Shown: piece by piece, positions 1 to 7,967 of the stretch
Layout: every line of letters starts with the position of its first letter
Numbering within the stretch: the first letter of the stretch is position 1
Assembly (NCBI RefSeq): GCF_014193895.1
Contig: NZ_BLZR01000002.1
Coordinates: forward strand, 105,997 to 169,996
Direction of reading: 5' to 3'
From: Clostridium fungisolvens
GTDB taxonomy: Bacteria > Bacillota > Clostridia > Clostridiales > Clostridiaceae
Length of the DNA stretch: 64,000 nucleotides
Position numbers and translations under genes: made by a program
Notes under the pieces: model-generated
What the model was told of the DNA's origin: nothing
Seen by the model: only the letters and a program-made list of their open reading frames with translations
Database searches by the model: none

Positions 1-2
1 GA

Positions 3-179
3 GTTACTAGAGAAACCATAAATCAAGTTACAAAACTAAGAGATTTTAAAAATCAAGGTACCGAGGGTATATTAACTTGTAAAATCAAATCTATTATTCC
101 TCCTTTATTATCAGACCATGTACTTCGAGAAGCAAATTACTACCTTAAGCTCTTAAAGACCTTTAAAACAATAAAATAG
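3..179 (+). CDS. DUF2935 family protein, C-terminal part
   Basis: The window opens inside this gene. One frame stays open from base 3 to a TAG at 177-179, giving 58 residues. They end in a segment with LLSDHVLREANYYLKLL, which resembles the conserved DHxxREAxxYLxxL pattern of DUF2935, a helical, probably metal-binding family common in Clostridium and Bacillus. Function is unknown. A strong hairpin terminator follows 11 bases after the stop. The family call comes from memory of the motif; the N-terminal part is not visible. Confidence 0.65.
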   Translation, partial: VTRETINQVTKLRDFKNQGTEGILTCKIKSIIPPLLSDHVLREANYYLKLLKTFKTIK

Positions 180-189
180 TTCATATATG

Positions 190-247
190 CAAAGGTGGCT
201 GTGGTAAAACCATTTAATAAATAGTTTTATCACAGCCACCTTTTTGG
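190..247 (+). terminator. Rho-independent terminator, bidirectional
   Basis: About 20-bp stem, arms 191-210 (AAAGGTGGCTGTGGTAAAAC) and 224-244, followed by TTTTT. It ends the DUF2935 gene. The A-rich opposite side could also stop the leftward PTS operon. Confidence 0.9.
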
Positions 248-371
248 GTTAATAATTTATTCTAACTTTCCTAAAATAAAAGGAAAATTTATTTTCTAAT
301 TCTTAATTAATTTTTTAGAAATAATTTAAACTTTTATTAAGTCTAGATCATAGTTGCAATATTACAGGAAT

Positions 372-869
372 CTAATTTTTAAATTTAAGATATTTAAGAG
401 GGCTAACTCCATCTCTTGCTTTAAGAAGATCACCTCTTACTGCCATCATATAAAATCCTACAGTAAATAGGATTACAAATGGTCCAAGTAAATTACTTAT
501 AAAAACTGCTATTAAAAGTGTATGATTAGCATAATTATAAACATTCATAAATGGAATATTAATATGCTTGAATTTATTGTATGCGAAAAATATTCCGCTA
601 AGAAATAATGCTGCAAAAGCAACTCCTATAGTTGCGTAAAGAACAATTCCAATTAAAGTAGGTATTTCTAGAGTTTTATAATATAGTATAAACACATCAA
701 AATTACCGTAAATAACTGATTTAAAAGCCTTCATTATTGTATAAAATATAAGTCCTGCGATTGAAACAATTAAATCAAATCTTAATAATTTTCCAAAGGA
801 TTCACCTTTAAAAGTATGGTATAAATGAGGTTTAAAGAGACTTATTTTTAATTCATTTAGAAGATTCAA
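372..869 (-). CDS. Small membrane protein downstream of the cellobiose-type PTS
   Basis: I do not recognise this family. The product, about 165 residues, has four hydrophobic stretches: around LIVSIAGLIFYTI, IGIVLYATIGVAFAALFL, a NYANHTLLIAVFI segment and a last one with GPFVILFTVGFYMM. It ends in a basic, soluble tail. An ATG at 899 has no ribosome binding site. The run GAAAGGGG then lies inside the frame, 8 bases before a TTG at 869, so I prefer that start. The gene follows the IIC gene by about 100 bp in the same direction, separated by a hairpin, so it may be the last, attenuated gene of the PTS operon. Whether it takes part in sugar uptake cannot be told from sequence. Confidence 0.6.
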   Translation of the reverse strand: MNLLNELKISLFKPHLYHTFKGESFGKLLRFDLIVSIAGLIFYTIMKAFKSVIYGNFDVFILYYKTLEIPTLIGIVLYATIGVAFAALFLSGIFFAYNKFKHINIPFMNVYNYANHTLLIAVFISNLLGPFVILFTVGFYMMAVRGDLLKARDGVSPLKYLKFKN

Positions 870-912
870 GATCAAAACCCCTTTCAAAATTTTTAGCATA
901 TTTATATGTACA

Positions 913-939
913 TAGGTGGTTACAAGTATGTAACCACCT
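913..939 (-). other. Intercistronic hairpin
   Basis: Perfect stem AGGTGGTTACA / TGTAACCACCT with a short loop, between the IIC gene and the next membrane protein gene. No T-run follows on the minus strand, so it is more likely an mRNA-stabilising or attenuating hairpin than a full terminator. Confidence 0.55.
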
Positions 940-969
940 ATATTTTATATTATATACTATATTGTCTTT

Positions 970-2298
970 TTATACAGATGCATTTTCAGCTGTATTGTAA
1001 GATTTTTCTTCTTGGAAGTATTGCTTATCAACAGTTCTGATGAATGGATAGTAGCAAAGGAATGCTACAGCTAATTCTACTATTTGTAGTAATGCTCCTC
1101 TAACACCAGCTATTAAGAATCCACCGAATACTGCAGGAGTTGTCCAAGGAATTATAACTCCTGAAGGTCTTGGAACTAATCCAGTAGAGATTGCTATATA
1201 ACAAACTACTGCAAGAACCATTGGTGTCAATATGAATGGTATCATCATTATTGGGTTAAGAACTACTGGAAGACCGAATGTTATAGGTTCATTGATGTTG
1301 AATAAACCAGGAAGTATAGCAAGTCTACCAAGTTTCTTACATTGTTCAGACTTACATAAGAAGATCATAGTTAAACATAATGCTAATGTAGAACCAGAAC
1401 CACCTAATTGTAAGTATATTTCTTGGAATTGTTGAGTAATAACGTGTGGTAATGCACCGCCAGCCTTAAATGCTGTTAAGTTATCAGCTGATAATGAAAG
1501 CCAGATTGGTGACATAACTGAACCAACAACGTTAGCACCATGAATACCAAATACCCAGAATAAGCCTATGAATAGGTTCGCAATAAGTGTTGCACCTAAA
1601 CTATCTCCTAATGAAGTTAATGGAGCTTGAAGTATCTTGTAGATGAATCCATGTACTGTGTGGTATGAAGTAAATGTGAATAGAAGTCTTACAACATCAA
1701 AGCAAGCTATTACCATGAAAGCTGGGATAAGTGCTGAGAAGGCTTTAGATACAGTTGGAGGAACTCCTTCTGGCATCTTGATAACCCATCCTCTAACGTT
1801 TACAAATCTTATTATTTCAGTAGTGAAGATTGCTGTAAACATACCAACGAATAATCCTTTTGATCCAAGCCATTCCATTGGTATAACACCAGTTATATCA
1901 TAAACTGTCTTTGAATCTGCAGGAGTAAATGTTGTTGCAAATGGTGTAAGTATAAAGAATGCTACTAGTGCTATAGCACCACTACTAATTCCTTCTAATT
2001 CATAGTGAAGTGATAAGCTGTTTGCTATACCATATACTACAAAGATTGTCATTATTGACATTGTTGCGTCAAAAGGTATTGTAAAGAATGATTTCCAGTT
2101 TGCTCCAAAGATACTAGCCATTAAGTCTAAGAATCCTTGAATTGGGAAGTTTGCCACTAAAAGTGACATTGCACCGATGATCAGTAATGGCATTGCAAGC
2201 ATGAAACCATCACGGATTGCTAATAAATATCTGTTACCAGAGATTTTAGCAGCTACGGGCATAAGCTTTTCTTCTAATAAGTCCATAGGTTTTGACAT
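970..2298 (-). CDS. celB: PTS lactose/cellobiose-type transporter subunit IIC
   Basis: Membrane channel subunit of the lactose/N,N'-diacetylchitobiose/beta-glucoside PTS family. It moves the sugar across the membrane while IIB phosphorylates it. The 442 residues fit the family (about 420-450). It starts with the typical LLEEKLMPVAAKISGNRYLLAIRDG... region, followed by roughly ten membrane segments. Late in the protein is the conserved FNINEPITFGLPVVLNP motif, the substrate-site region of EIIC-Lac. The start has GAAAGGAG 9 bases upstream. It is the third gene of a IIA-IIB-IIC cluster. The sugar is most likely cellobiose or another beta-diglucoside, but no phospho-beta-glucosidase is present here, so the substrate is inferred. 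Confidence 0.93.
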   Translation of the reverse strand: MSKPMDLLEEKLMPVAAKISGNRYLLAIRDGFMLAMPLLIIGAMSLLVANFPIQGFLDLMASIFGANWKSFFTIPFDATMSIMTIFVVYGIANSLSLHYELEGISSGAIALVAFFILTPFATTFTPADSKTVYDITGVIPMEWLGSKGLFVGMFTAIFTTEIIRFVNVRGWVIKMPEGVPPTVSKAFSALIPAFMVIACFDVVRLLFTFTSYHTVHGFIYKILQAPLTSLGDSLGATLIANLFIGLFWVFGIHGANVVGSVMSPIWLSLSADNLTAFKAGGALPHVITQQFQEIYLQLGGSGSTLALCLTMIFLCKSEQCKKLGRLAILPGLFNINEPITFGLPVVLNPIMMIPFILTPMVLAVVCYIAISTGLVPRPSGVIIPWTTPAVFGGFLIAGVRGALLQIVELAVAFLCYYPFIRTVDKQYFQEEKSYNTAENASV

Positions 2299-2360
2299 AA
2301 TTTTTATCTCCTTTCAAATTTAAAAAATATATAATGAAAAAATTTCAAACTAATTAATAA

Positions 2361-2669
2361 TTATTTCTTTATAAGTGCTATTGCTTTTTCTAGAACCTTT
2401 TGACCATTCATCATACCATAGTCTTGAGGAGCTATTACATCTATTGGAACATTATGCTCATCGCATATTTTCTTAGCTCTTGCAAGAGCAAATCTTATTT
2501 GAGGTCCTAACAAAACTACATCAGCTTCTGGAACATATTTAGCCATTTGAGCTTCAGAGTATGCATTTATCTTAGCTTCTATACCTTTAGCTTTTGCTGC
2601 TGCCTCCATTTTAGTAACTAATAAACTTGTTGACATACCTGCTGAACAAAATAAAACGATATTATACAT
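2361..2669 (-). CDS. celA: PTS lactose/cellobiose-type subunit IIB
   Basis: Cytoplasmic phosphocarrier of 102 residues, the normal size for EIIB-Lac/Cel. It begins YNIVLFCSAGMSTSLLV: Cys8 in the P-loop-like CSAGMST is the phosphorylated residue. The GPQIRFALARAK segment and the IDVIAPQDYGMMNG end are also typical. It takes phosphate from IIA and passes it to the incoming sugar at IIC. It lies 62 bp before the IIC gene and about 110 bp after the IIA gene, all in one direction. Confidence 0.95.
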   Translation of the reverse strand: MYNIVLFCSAGMSTSLLVTKMEAAAKAKGIEAKINAYSEAQMAKYVPEADVVLLGPQIRFALARAKKICDEHNVPIDVIAPQDYGMMNGQKVLEKAIALIKK

Positions 2670-2778
2670 AATAAATTCCTCCTAATAAATTAAGTTTTTT
2701 ATTTCAATCTGAATATTTAATGTTTAATTTTTATATATATTTTTCTCTCTAAAACAAACCCTTATTTATTTTATGTTC

Positions 2779-3111
2779 TTAAGCTTTTGCTGCTTGTTCA
2801 AGTAATGGTTGCATTTGTCTTCTTAACTCAATAATTTGAAGTATAAGATTTTTTTCAGTTATAGCAGTCATTAAATGATCTTGACTGTGAACAAATAATG
2901 CTGTTATTTCAATCTTTTCTCCTTGAGCTTCTTTGTGTAAAAGTGAAGTTTGCGAATCATGAGCACGTCCTATTGCTTCGTCTGCAAGTTCTATCGAGGA
3001 AGAGGCTCCTTGAAAATCTCCACTATTTGCTTTTTCTAGTGCTTCATGAGCATAAGCTCTAGCATCACCAGCGTTGATGATAATACCCATTATAATTTCT
3101 TCCATATTCAT
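2779..3111 (-). CDS. celC: PTS lactose/cellobiose-type subunit IIA
   Basis: Cytoplasmic phosphocarrier of about 110 residues. It forms helical trimers and passes phosphate from HPr to IIB. The active-site region is LFVHSQDHLM, with His75 as the likely phosphorylated residue in the numbering used here. The open frame continues to an ATG at 3201, but that ATG lies upstream of the sigma-54 promoter, so it cannot be the start of this transcript. The ATG at 3111 has AAAGGGGGA 8 bases upstream and gives the family length, so I use it. It is the first gene of the operon and sits about 50 nt after the predicted transcription start. Confidence 0.93.
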   Translation of the reverse strand: MNMEEIIMGIIINAGDARAYAHEALEKANSGDFQGASSSIELADEAIGRAHDSQTSLLHKEAQGEKIEITALFVHSQDHLMTAITEKNLILQIIELRRQMQPLLEQAAKA

Positions 3112-3171
3112 CGTCCTGTCCCCCTTTAGGTGAGTAAGTTGTTTTATTTTTTTCTTGTGCCATATACTATA

Positions 3172-3186
3172 GCAAGAGCCGTGCCA
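3172..3186 (-). promoter_or_regulatory. Sigma-54 (-24/-12) promoter of the PTS operon
   Basis: The minus strand reads TGGCAC-GGCTC-TTGC from 3186 to 3172, an exact match to the sigma-54 core consensus TGGCAC-N5-TTGC with the required 5-bp spacing. It points at the IIA gene and is divergent from a gene coding for a sigma-54 activator. Confidence 0.93.
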
Positions 3187-3231
3187 AAACTCTAAAAACA
3201 TCTAAACAAAAGGGTTTCAGTAAATGTTTAC

Positions 3232-3325
3232 ATTGTGTTTTGATGAAAAACATTAGTGTTTCGCATAAAAAACGATAGTGTTTTAATAATAAATACAGTG
3301 TTTTTTTTTGTAAAAATAGTGTTTT
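3232..3325. promoter_or_regulatory. Putative enhancer array: five phased AGTGTTT repeats
   Basis: The element (A)GTGTTT(T) occurs five times in one orientation, with the GTGTT core beginning at 3235, 3256, 3278, 3298 and 3319. Spacings are 21, 22, 20 and 21 bp, about two helical turns. The array lies 50-140 bp upstream of the sigma-54 promoter, where activator-binding enhancers normally sit. The last copy is also half of an inverted pair (TAGTGT ... ACACTA, 3317-3341). The divergent LevR/CelR-type activator is the expected ligand; this is inference. Confidence 0.6.
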
Positions 3326-3441
3326 TTAAAAAATACACTAATAAAATTAATTGTATTTACTTTTGTTATGAAAATGTTTTAATATATACTTAATTACTAT
3401 TATGTATATAATTGAGATTATATGTAGGAGGGAGATGAAAT

Positions 3442-6093
3442 ATGAAAAGAATAGATCTGATTTATAATAAGTTGCTAGAACTTTCCCGTCCAGATGGTAT
3501 AAGTGCTTCGGAGCTTTCAGAGATTTTAAATATATCTAGGGCTAATGTTAGCTTTGATTTAAATAGATTATGGGAAGAAGGTAAAGTTAGCAAATCAAGT
3601 GGAAGACCTGTTAAATACTCTATTTCTTCAAAAGGCCAAAATCATTCTAATAATGAAACTTCTTTAGATAGGTTGTTAAGAAAAAATGAAAGTTTGGCCG
3701 AACCTATAGAAGGTGCTAAGGCAGCTATCTTATATCCACCTAAAGGCATGCATTGCTTAATTTTAGGTGAAACTGGTGTAGGAAAATCAATGTTTGCAGA
3801 CTACATGCATGAATATGCTACAGAAATGGGTGTTAAGAAGAAAGACTCTCCTTTTATAATATTCAACTGTGCAGATTATACTAACAATCCACAATTATTA
3901 AATGCTCAGCTTTTTGGAGTTAAAAAAGGTGCCTATACTGGAGCTGAAAATGATAAAGAGGGATTAATTGAAAAAGCAAACGGAGGGATATTATTTTTAG
4001 ACGAAGTTCATAGATTACCTCCAGAAGGACAAGAAGCCTTTTTTACTTTCATGGACAAAGGTTGCTTTAGACGTATAGGTGAATCAGACACGAGAACAGC
4101 GGATGTGTTAATAATATCTGCAACCACAGAAGATCCATCTTCGGTTCTTCTTAAAACTTTCACCAGAAGAATTCCAATGACTATTAAGTTACCTGCTCTT
4201 AGAGATAGATCAGCAAAAGAAAGACTGGAGCTAATAAGAGACTTTTTCGAAGCAGAAAGAATAAGGTTAGATAGAGAAATCGCAGCTTCTTTAAATACCA
4301 TGAGAGCCCTATTATCATATGATTGTCCGAATAATGTTGGACAATTAAAAGCTGACATACAGCTCTTATGTGCAAAAGCATATTCTGACTTCTTAACTGG
4401 TAAGAAAAGAGAGGTTAAAATAACAAGTACTGATCTTCCCCCTCATATAAAGGAAGGATTATATAATGAAAAAGGAAACAGAATCTTATGGAATGAAACA
4501 CTAGGAGAAAAAATTAACTTTTTCAAGTTCTCAAAAGGTGAGGATGATATTGTAAAACAACATGAAGAAGGAAGTATTTATGATATTATCGATAGAAAAG
4601 TACAAGAACTAAGATTAAAAGGTGTTTCTAATTTTGACATAGAGACAATATTGGAAAATGATATAACAAAATACTTTAAGATGTATATAAGGGGTGCAGA
4701 AAATGCAATAAGCAGAAAAAATCTTATAAATATTTTAGGTGAAGATACACTATTACTTATTGATAAGATGTTCTATTATGCAACCACAACTTTAGGAAGA
4801 AATTTTGATTCAAATACTTTTTCAGCATTGGCACTACATGTTAATACTCTAATCGAAAGATTAAACAGCAACAAAACAATAATAAATCCGCAGCTAAATT
4901 GGATAATAAAACAGTATCCTAAAGAATTTCAGGTTGCTAAGGAATGTGTTAAGATTCTAGAAGATCATCTTAAAATCAATGTACCTGAGGATGAAGCTGG
5001 ATTTATTACATTGTTCTGGGTTCTAGAGAAGGAAAATAGAGAGAAAGATAAGGTTAAAGTTATTTTAATAGCCCATGGAGAAAGTACTGCAACTTCCATG
5101 GCTGATGTAGCAAATAAACTTTTAGGTGAGGATTATGTAGTTCCTATAAATGCCCCTATAGAAGTAAGTCCATTAGAAGTTTTAGGCGCTCTGAGGGCAT
5201 ATGTAAAGAATGATATGAATCCGATGGGATACTTAATTCTAGTAGATATGGGATCATTAACTACCTTCGGAGAAACTATAGAAAAAGAATATGGTATGCC
5301 AGTAAGAGTTGTAGCATTAGTTTCTACACTTCATGTATTAGAGGCTACTAGAAAGGCTAGACTAGGTATAGGCCTAGAAGAAATATACAAAGATGTAGTA
5401 TCAATGAATTCTTATATGTTTGAGCATACTTATGATAGGGCTGTTAAGGAACAGGCTAAAAAGCTTGCGATAGTAACCGCATGTCTTACTGGAGAAGGAA
5501 CAGCAATAGCTATGAAAAGCTTCTTATCACACAATTTAAGGTATGACAAAGATTTGTTAGAGATAGTACCGCTAAATTTTGCTGATAAACACCTAATAAA
5601 GTCTAAGCTTAAGGAGATAGAACAAGATAAAGAAATAATATTCGTTGTATCGTCTTTCCCTATAGACTATGATATAAAACAGTTTAATATCCAAGACGTA
5701 ATAAGTCTTAGAGTTATAAATGAATTACAAGAAAAAGTTGATATAAAAACAACACTTATAAAGATGGAAGATGTTATATCTGAAAATATACAAGGAGTAG
5801 ATGGAAAAGAATTATATAGAGATATATTAGATACATTAAATAGGGCAAAAACTATTCTTAGAATGGATCTCCCCGAGTCTACTATACCTGGTATAATACT
5901 GCATATAGCATTTATGGTAAATAGGATAATGAATGGACAGAGTCCAAGCGAATATAACGAAAAAGAAGCCTTTATCGAAGAGAATATTACTATATATAAT
6001 GCTGTGAAGAAATCTTTAGAGCATCTTGAGAGAAAGTACTTAATAGAAGTATCTCAAGATGAGATATGTTATATAATGAATTTTTTTAGATAA
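3442..6093 (+). CDS. Sigma-54-dependent activator with PTS regulation domains (LevR/CelR type)
   Basis: Transcription activator of 883 residues that remodels sigma-54 RNA polymerase. In order: an N-terminal winged HTH (about 1-60); an AAA+ domain with Walker A GETGVGKS (109-116), the sigma-54 contact loop GAYTGA (163-168, the accepted variant of GAFTGA) and Walker B GGILFLDEVH (181-190); a first PRD (about 430-540); an EIIA-Man-like domain starting near VILIAHGESTATSM (His in AHGE); then a C-terminal PRD around ILHIAFMVNRIMNG. PTS components phosphorylate histidines in these domains and so tie activity to substrate flux. It is divergent from a cellobiose-type PTS with a sigma-54 promoter, its obvious target. 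The start has AGGAGGGAGAT upstream. Confidence 0.93.
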   Translation: MKRIDLIYNKLLELSRPDGISASELSEILNISRANVSFDLNRLWEEGKVSKSSGRPVKYSISSKGQNHSNNETSLDRLLRKNESLAEPIEGAKAAILYPPKGMHCLILGETGVGKSMFADYMHEYATEMGVKKKDSPFIIFNCADYTNNPQLLNAQLFGVKKGAYTGAENDKEGLIEKANGGILFLDEVHRLPPEGQEAFFTFMDKGCFRRIGESDTRTADVLIISATTEDPSSVLLKTFTRRIPMTIKLPALRDRSAKERLELIRDFFEAERIRLDREIAASLNTMRALLSYDCPNNVGQLKADIQLLCAKAYSDFLTGKKREVKITSTDLPPHIKEGLYNEKGNRILWNETLGEKINFFKFSKGEDDIVKQHEEGSIYDIIDRKVQELRLKGVSNFDIETILENDITKYFKMYIRGAENAISRKNLINILGEDTLLLIDKMFYYATTTLGRNFDSNTFSALALHVNTLIERLNSNKTIINPQLNWIIKQYPKEFQVAKECVKILEDHLKINVPEDEAGFITLFWVLEKENREKDKVKVILIAHGESTATSMADVANKLLGEDYVVPINAPIEVSPLEVLGALRAYVKNDMNPMGYLILVDMGSLTTFGETIEKEYGMPVRVVALVSTLHVLEATRKARLGIGLEEIYKDVVSMNSYMFEHTYDRAVKEQAKKLAIVTACLTGEGTAIAMKSFLSHNLRYDKDLLEIVPLNFADKHLIKSKLKEIEQDKEIIFVVSSFPIDYDIKQFNIQDVISLRVINELQEKVDIKTTLIKMEDVISENIQGVDGKELYRDILDTLNRAKTILRMDLPESTIPGIILHIAFMVNRIMNGQSPSEYNEKEAFIEENITIYNAVKKSLEHLERKYLIEVSQDEICYIMNFFR

Positions 6094-6146
6094 GGATGAA
6101 ACACTGCAATTTGAAAATATAAATTTAGTTATGAAGTGGTTAATTT
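6094..6146. repeat. Family-1 repeat, short form
   Basis: It starts right after the stop codon of the sigma-54 activator gene. Outer parts GATGAAACACT ... GAAGTGGTTAA match the ends of the ~96-bp family-1 element, but the central hairpin is missing. The deletion junction is the same as in the copy at 22757-22811. Confidence 0.75.
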
Positions 6147-6228
6147 ATAATTAAATTCCCCATCTAAATTGTCGCTACAATGGATAATTTCAATATATTT
6201 TAATATATTTATATTGGGGGTGATAAAA

Positions 6229-6759
6229 ATGCAGGATTTCAAAATAGATAAGGTAGCTAGAGCAGCCTTTCTATTAGCAATAGCTATTATCTTTCAATTT
6301 TTAGGAAGAAACATACCAGGTATAAACCAATTTTTAGTTGGCCCTATTGTTAATGCTGTATTAATATTAGCAACATTTATATGTGGGGCTAGATTAGGAG
6401 CATTGGTTGCTGTACTTACTCCAATATTGGCCTGGGTAGTTGGTCAGCTTGCAACCGCTATGGCACCGTTCATACCATTTATAGTAGTTGGGAACTTAAT
6501 TTATATATTAATATTTAGTGTTTTAAAAAATAAAAAATATGGATTATATATAGGAATCATACTAGGCTCATTTATAAAGTTTGTATTTTTATCTTTTTCA
6601 GCATCAAATATATTAAAAGTAATTGATATCGGTATACCTAAGAAGATATTAGAAAAACTAGCGATATCTATGGGAGTTCCTCAATTAATTACAGCCTTAG
6701 CTGGAGGAATAATAGCGATAATATTAATAAAATTGTTATATAAAAGAAAAGCAATATAA
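6229..6759 (+). CDS. ECF transporter S component
   Basis: Integral membrane protein of 176 residues with about five or six hydrophobic segments. This size and pattern fit the substrate-binding S subunits of energy-coupling factor vitamin transporters, which share a common EcfAAT module encoded elsewhere. The text AAFLLAIAIIFQFLGRNIPGINQFLVGPIVNAV near the N-terminus and the CGARLGALVAVLTPI segment are typical of this fold. The substrate cannot be assigned, and no riboswitch is visible upstream. The open frame begins at 6169, but GGGGGTGAT just before the ATG at 6229 fixes the start. Confidence 0.8.
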   Translation: MQDFKIDKVARAAFLLAIAIIFQFLGRNIPGINQFLVGPIVNAVLILATFICGARLGALVAVLTPILAWVVGQLATAMAPFIPFIVVGNLIYILIFSVLKNKKYGLYIGIILGSFIKFVFLSFSASNILKVIDIGIPKKILEKLAISMGVPQLITALAGGIIAIILIKLLYKRKAI

Positions 6760-6821
6760 ACCTTGATATATCTTATTAAAAAACTTAATTATGGATATAA
6801 TTTTTATAACATAATGTAAAG

Positions 6822-6860
6822 ATAGAAGCTTATGAATTTATTCATGAGCTTCTATTTTTG
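6822..6860 (+). terminator. Rho-independent terminator
   Basis: 13-bp stem AGAAGCTTATGAA / TTCATGAGCTTCT followed by ATTTTT; ends the ECF S-component gene. Confidence 0.88.
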
Positions 6861-6921
6861 CTTATATATATAGATGAAATTTTCTATTCTTATGTTAATA
6901 TATATCTAAGGAGGCGATTTA

Positions 6922-7428
6922 ATGTCAAAAAACATTGATACTAAGATTGAGGGACTTAATCTTAGATTTGCCATAAAGGAAGATATAGATATTATTTTAG
7001 GTTTTATAAGGGAACTAGCTGAATATGAAAATATGCTTGAGGATGTTATTGCCACAAAAGAAATATTAAATGAGTGGCTTTTTGAGAGGAAATCTGCTGA
7101 AGTCATAATAGCTGAATTTATGGATGAGCCTATAGGTTTTTCATTATTCTTCCACAACTTTTCTACTTTCTTAGGTAGATCAGGTATTTATCTAGAAGAT
7201 TTATATATAAAACCACAGATGAGAGGAAAAGGCTTTGGAAAAGTTATGCTAGCATACTTAGCAAAGCTTGCTGTCGAAAGAAAATGTGGAAGACTTGAAT
7301 GGTCCTGCCTTGACTGGAACGAACCCTCAATTAAATTCTATAAGGGTCTAGGTGCAAAACCTATGGATGAATGGACCGTATATAGAGTTCATGACAAATC
7401 TCTTCAAAGTCTAGCTCAGAAATTTTAA
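6922..7428 (+). CDS. GNAT acetyltransferase, diamine/polyamine N-acetyltransferase-like
   Basis: Single-domain GNAT enzyme of 168 residues that would transfer acetyl from acetyl-CoA to an amine. The acetyl-CoA loop is in YIKPQMRGKGFGKVML (the R/Q-x-x-G-x-G/A pattern). The following LAVERKCGRLEWSCLDWNEPSIKFYKGLGA resembles spermidine/spermine N1-acetyltransferases, where WNxxxxxFYxxLGA is well conserved. The start has AAGGAGGCGAT upstream. It stands alone between two terminators. The substrate is inferred from similarity only. Confidence 0.85.
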   Translation: MSKNIDTKIEGLNLRFAIKEDIDIILGFIRELAEYENMLEDVIATKEILNEWLFERKSAEVIIAEFMDEPIGFSLFFHNFSTFLGRSGIYLEDLYIKPQMRGKGFGKVMLAYLAKLAVERKCGRLEWSCLDWNEPSIKFYKGLGAKPMDEWTVYRVHDKSLQSLAQKF

Positions 7429-7476
7429 GTTACTAAGATACCTATATATAATATTATGAATACTATTTATATCCGT

Positions 7477-7508
7477 AAAACCTAAGTTCTTAAGAATTTA
7501 GGTTTTAT
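7477..7508 (+). terminator. Rho-independent terminator
   Basis: Stem AAAACCTAA / TTAGGTTTT around GTTCTTAAGAA, then a short T-rich tail; follows the GNAT gene. Confidence 0.65.
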
Positions 7509-7645
7509 AGTTGTAGAATAATATATAAAAATAAGACACTCTAATATAAAGTAGTTTATTAATTTATTTAAATTGTAACCTTACATGTAATATAAATATA
7601 CTATACAATAAAAAGTGGTTATATTAAGTTTTTATATAGCAATCA

Positions 7646-7750
7646 TATAGGGTTCCAACTTCAATTATTAATTTATACATGTCCAAAAATCCTCAGAAGC
7701 CACGATTTTCGAACAAGTATAAATTAAATTTCCGTAAGGGAACCCTTTAT
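7646..7750. repeat. Family-3 repeat, copy 1 of a tandem pair
   Basis: About 105 bp. Contains the inverted pair TTAATTTATACATG ... CAAGTATAAATTAA around ATTTTCG-type arms, and outer arms AGGGTTCC / GGAACCCT. A second copy follows directly, and a third lies near 55.9 kb. Confidence 0.75.
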
Positions 7751-7854
7751 ACGGTTCTAAATTCAACTATTAATTTATGCATGCCCGAAAATCCCCAAAT
7801 GCCGCGATTTTCGAACAAGTATAAATTAAGTTTTCGTAATGGAGCCCTATATAT
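7747..7854. repeat. Family-3 repeat, copy 2 of a tandem pair
   Basis: Second tandem copy, about 80-85% identical to the first by eye, with the same internal inverted repeat TTAATTTATGCATG / CAAGTATAAATTAA. An open frame over this pair (7679-7933) has no ribosome binding site and is not a gene. Confidence 0.75.
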
Positions 7855-7967
7855 TCCATACCACCTAGGTAAAAATATAACCGCAATATGGACGTTTGAT
7901 AAATACCACTTAATTGATACAATTAATATATAGATATGGGCTATAAATTACTTAGGAGATGATGGCT

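Noticed and set aside
3112..3201. Longer N-terminus for the IIA gene
   Set aside because: It would run across the sigma-54 promoter (WHGSC is its translation), adds residues foreign to the family, and ATG 3111 has a strong ribosome binding site.
3233..3341. CRISPR-like short repeats
   Set aside because: Units are only 7-8 bp at 21-bp steps and lie in a sigma-54 promoter region; this is a regulatory array, not a CRISPR.
6094..6228. Riboswitch upstream of the ECF S component
   Set aside because: The stretch is a short family-1 repeat plus AT-rich leader; no conserved aptamer core that I know is visible.
7679..7933. 84-residue open frame
   Set aside because: Lies over two tandem family-3 repeats, the product repeats itself, and there is no ribosome binding site.
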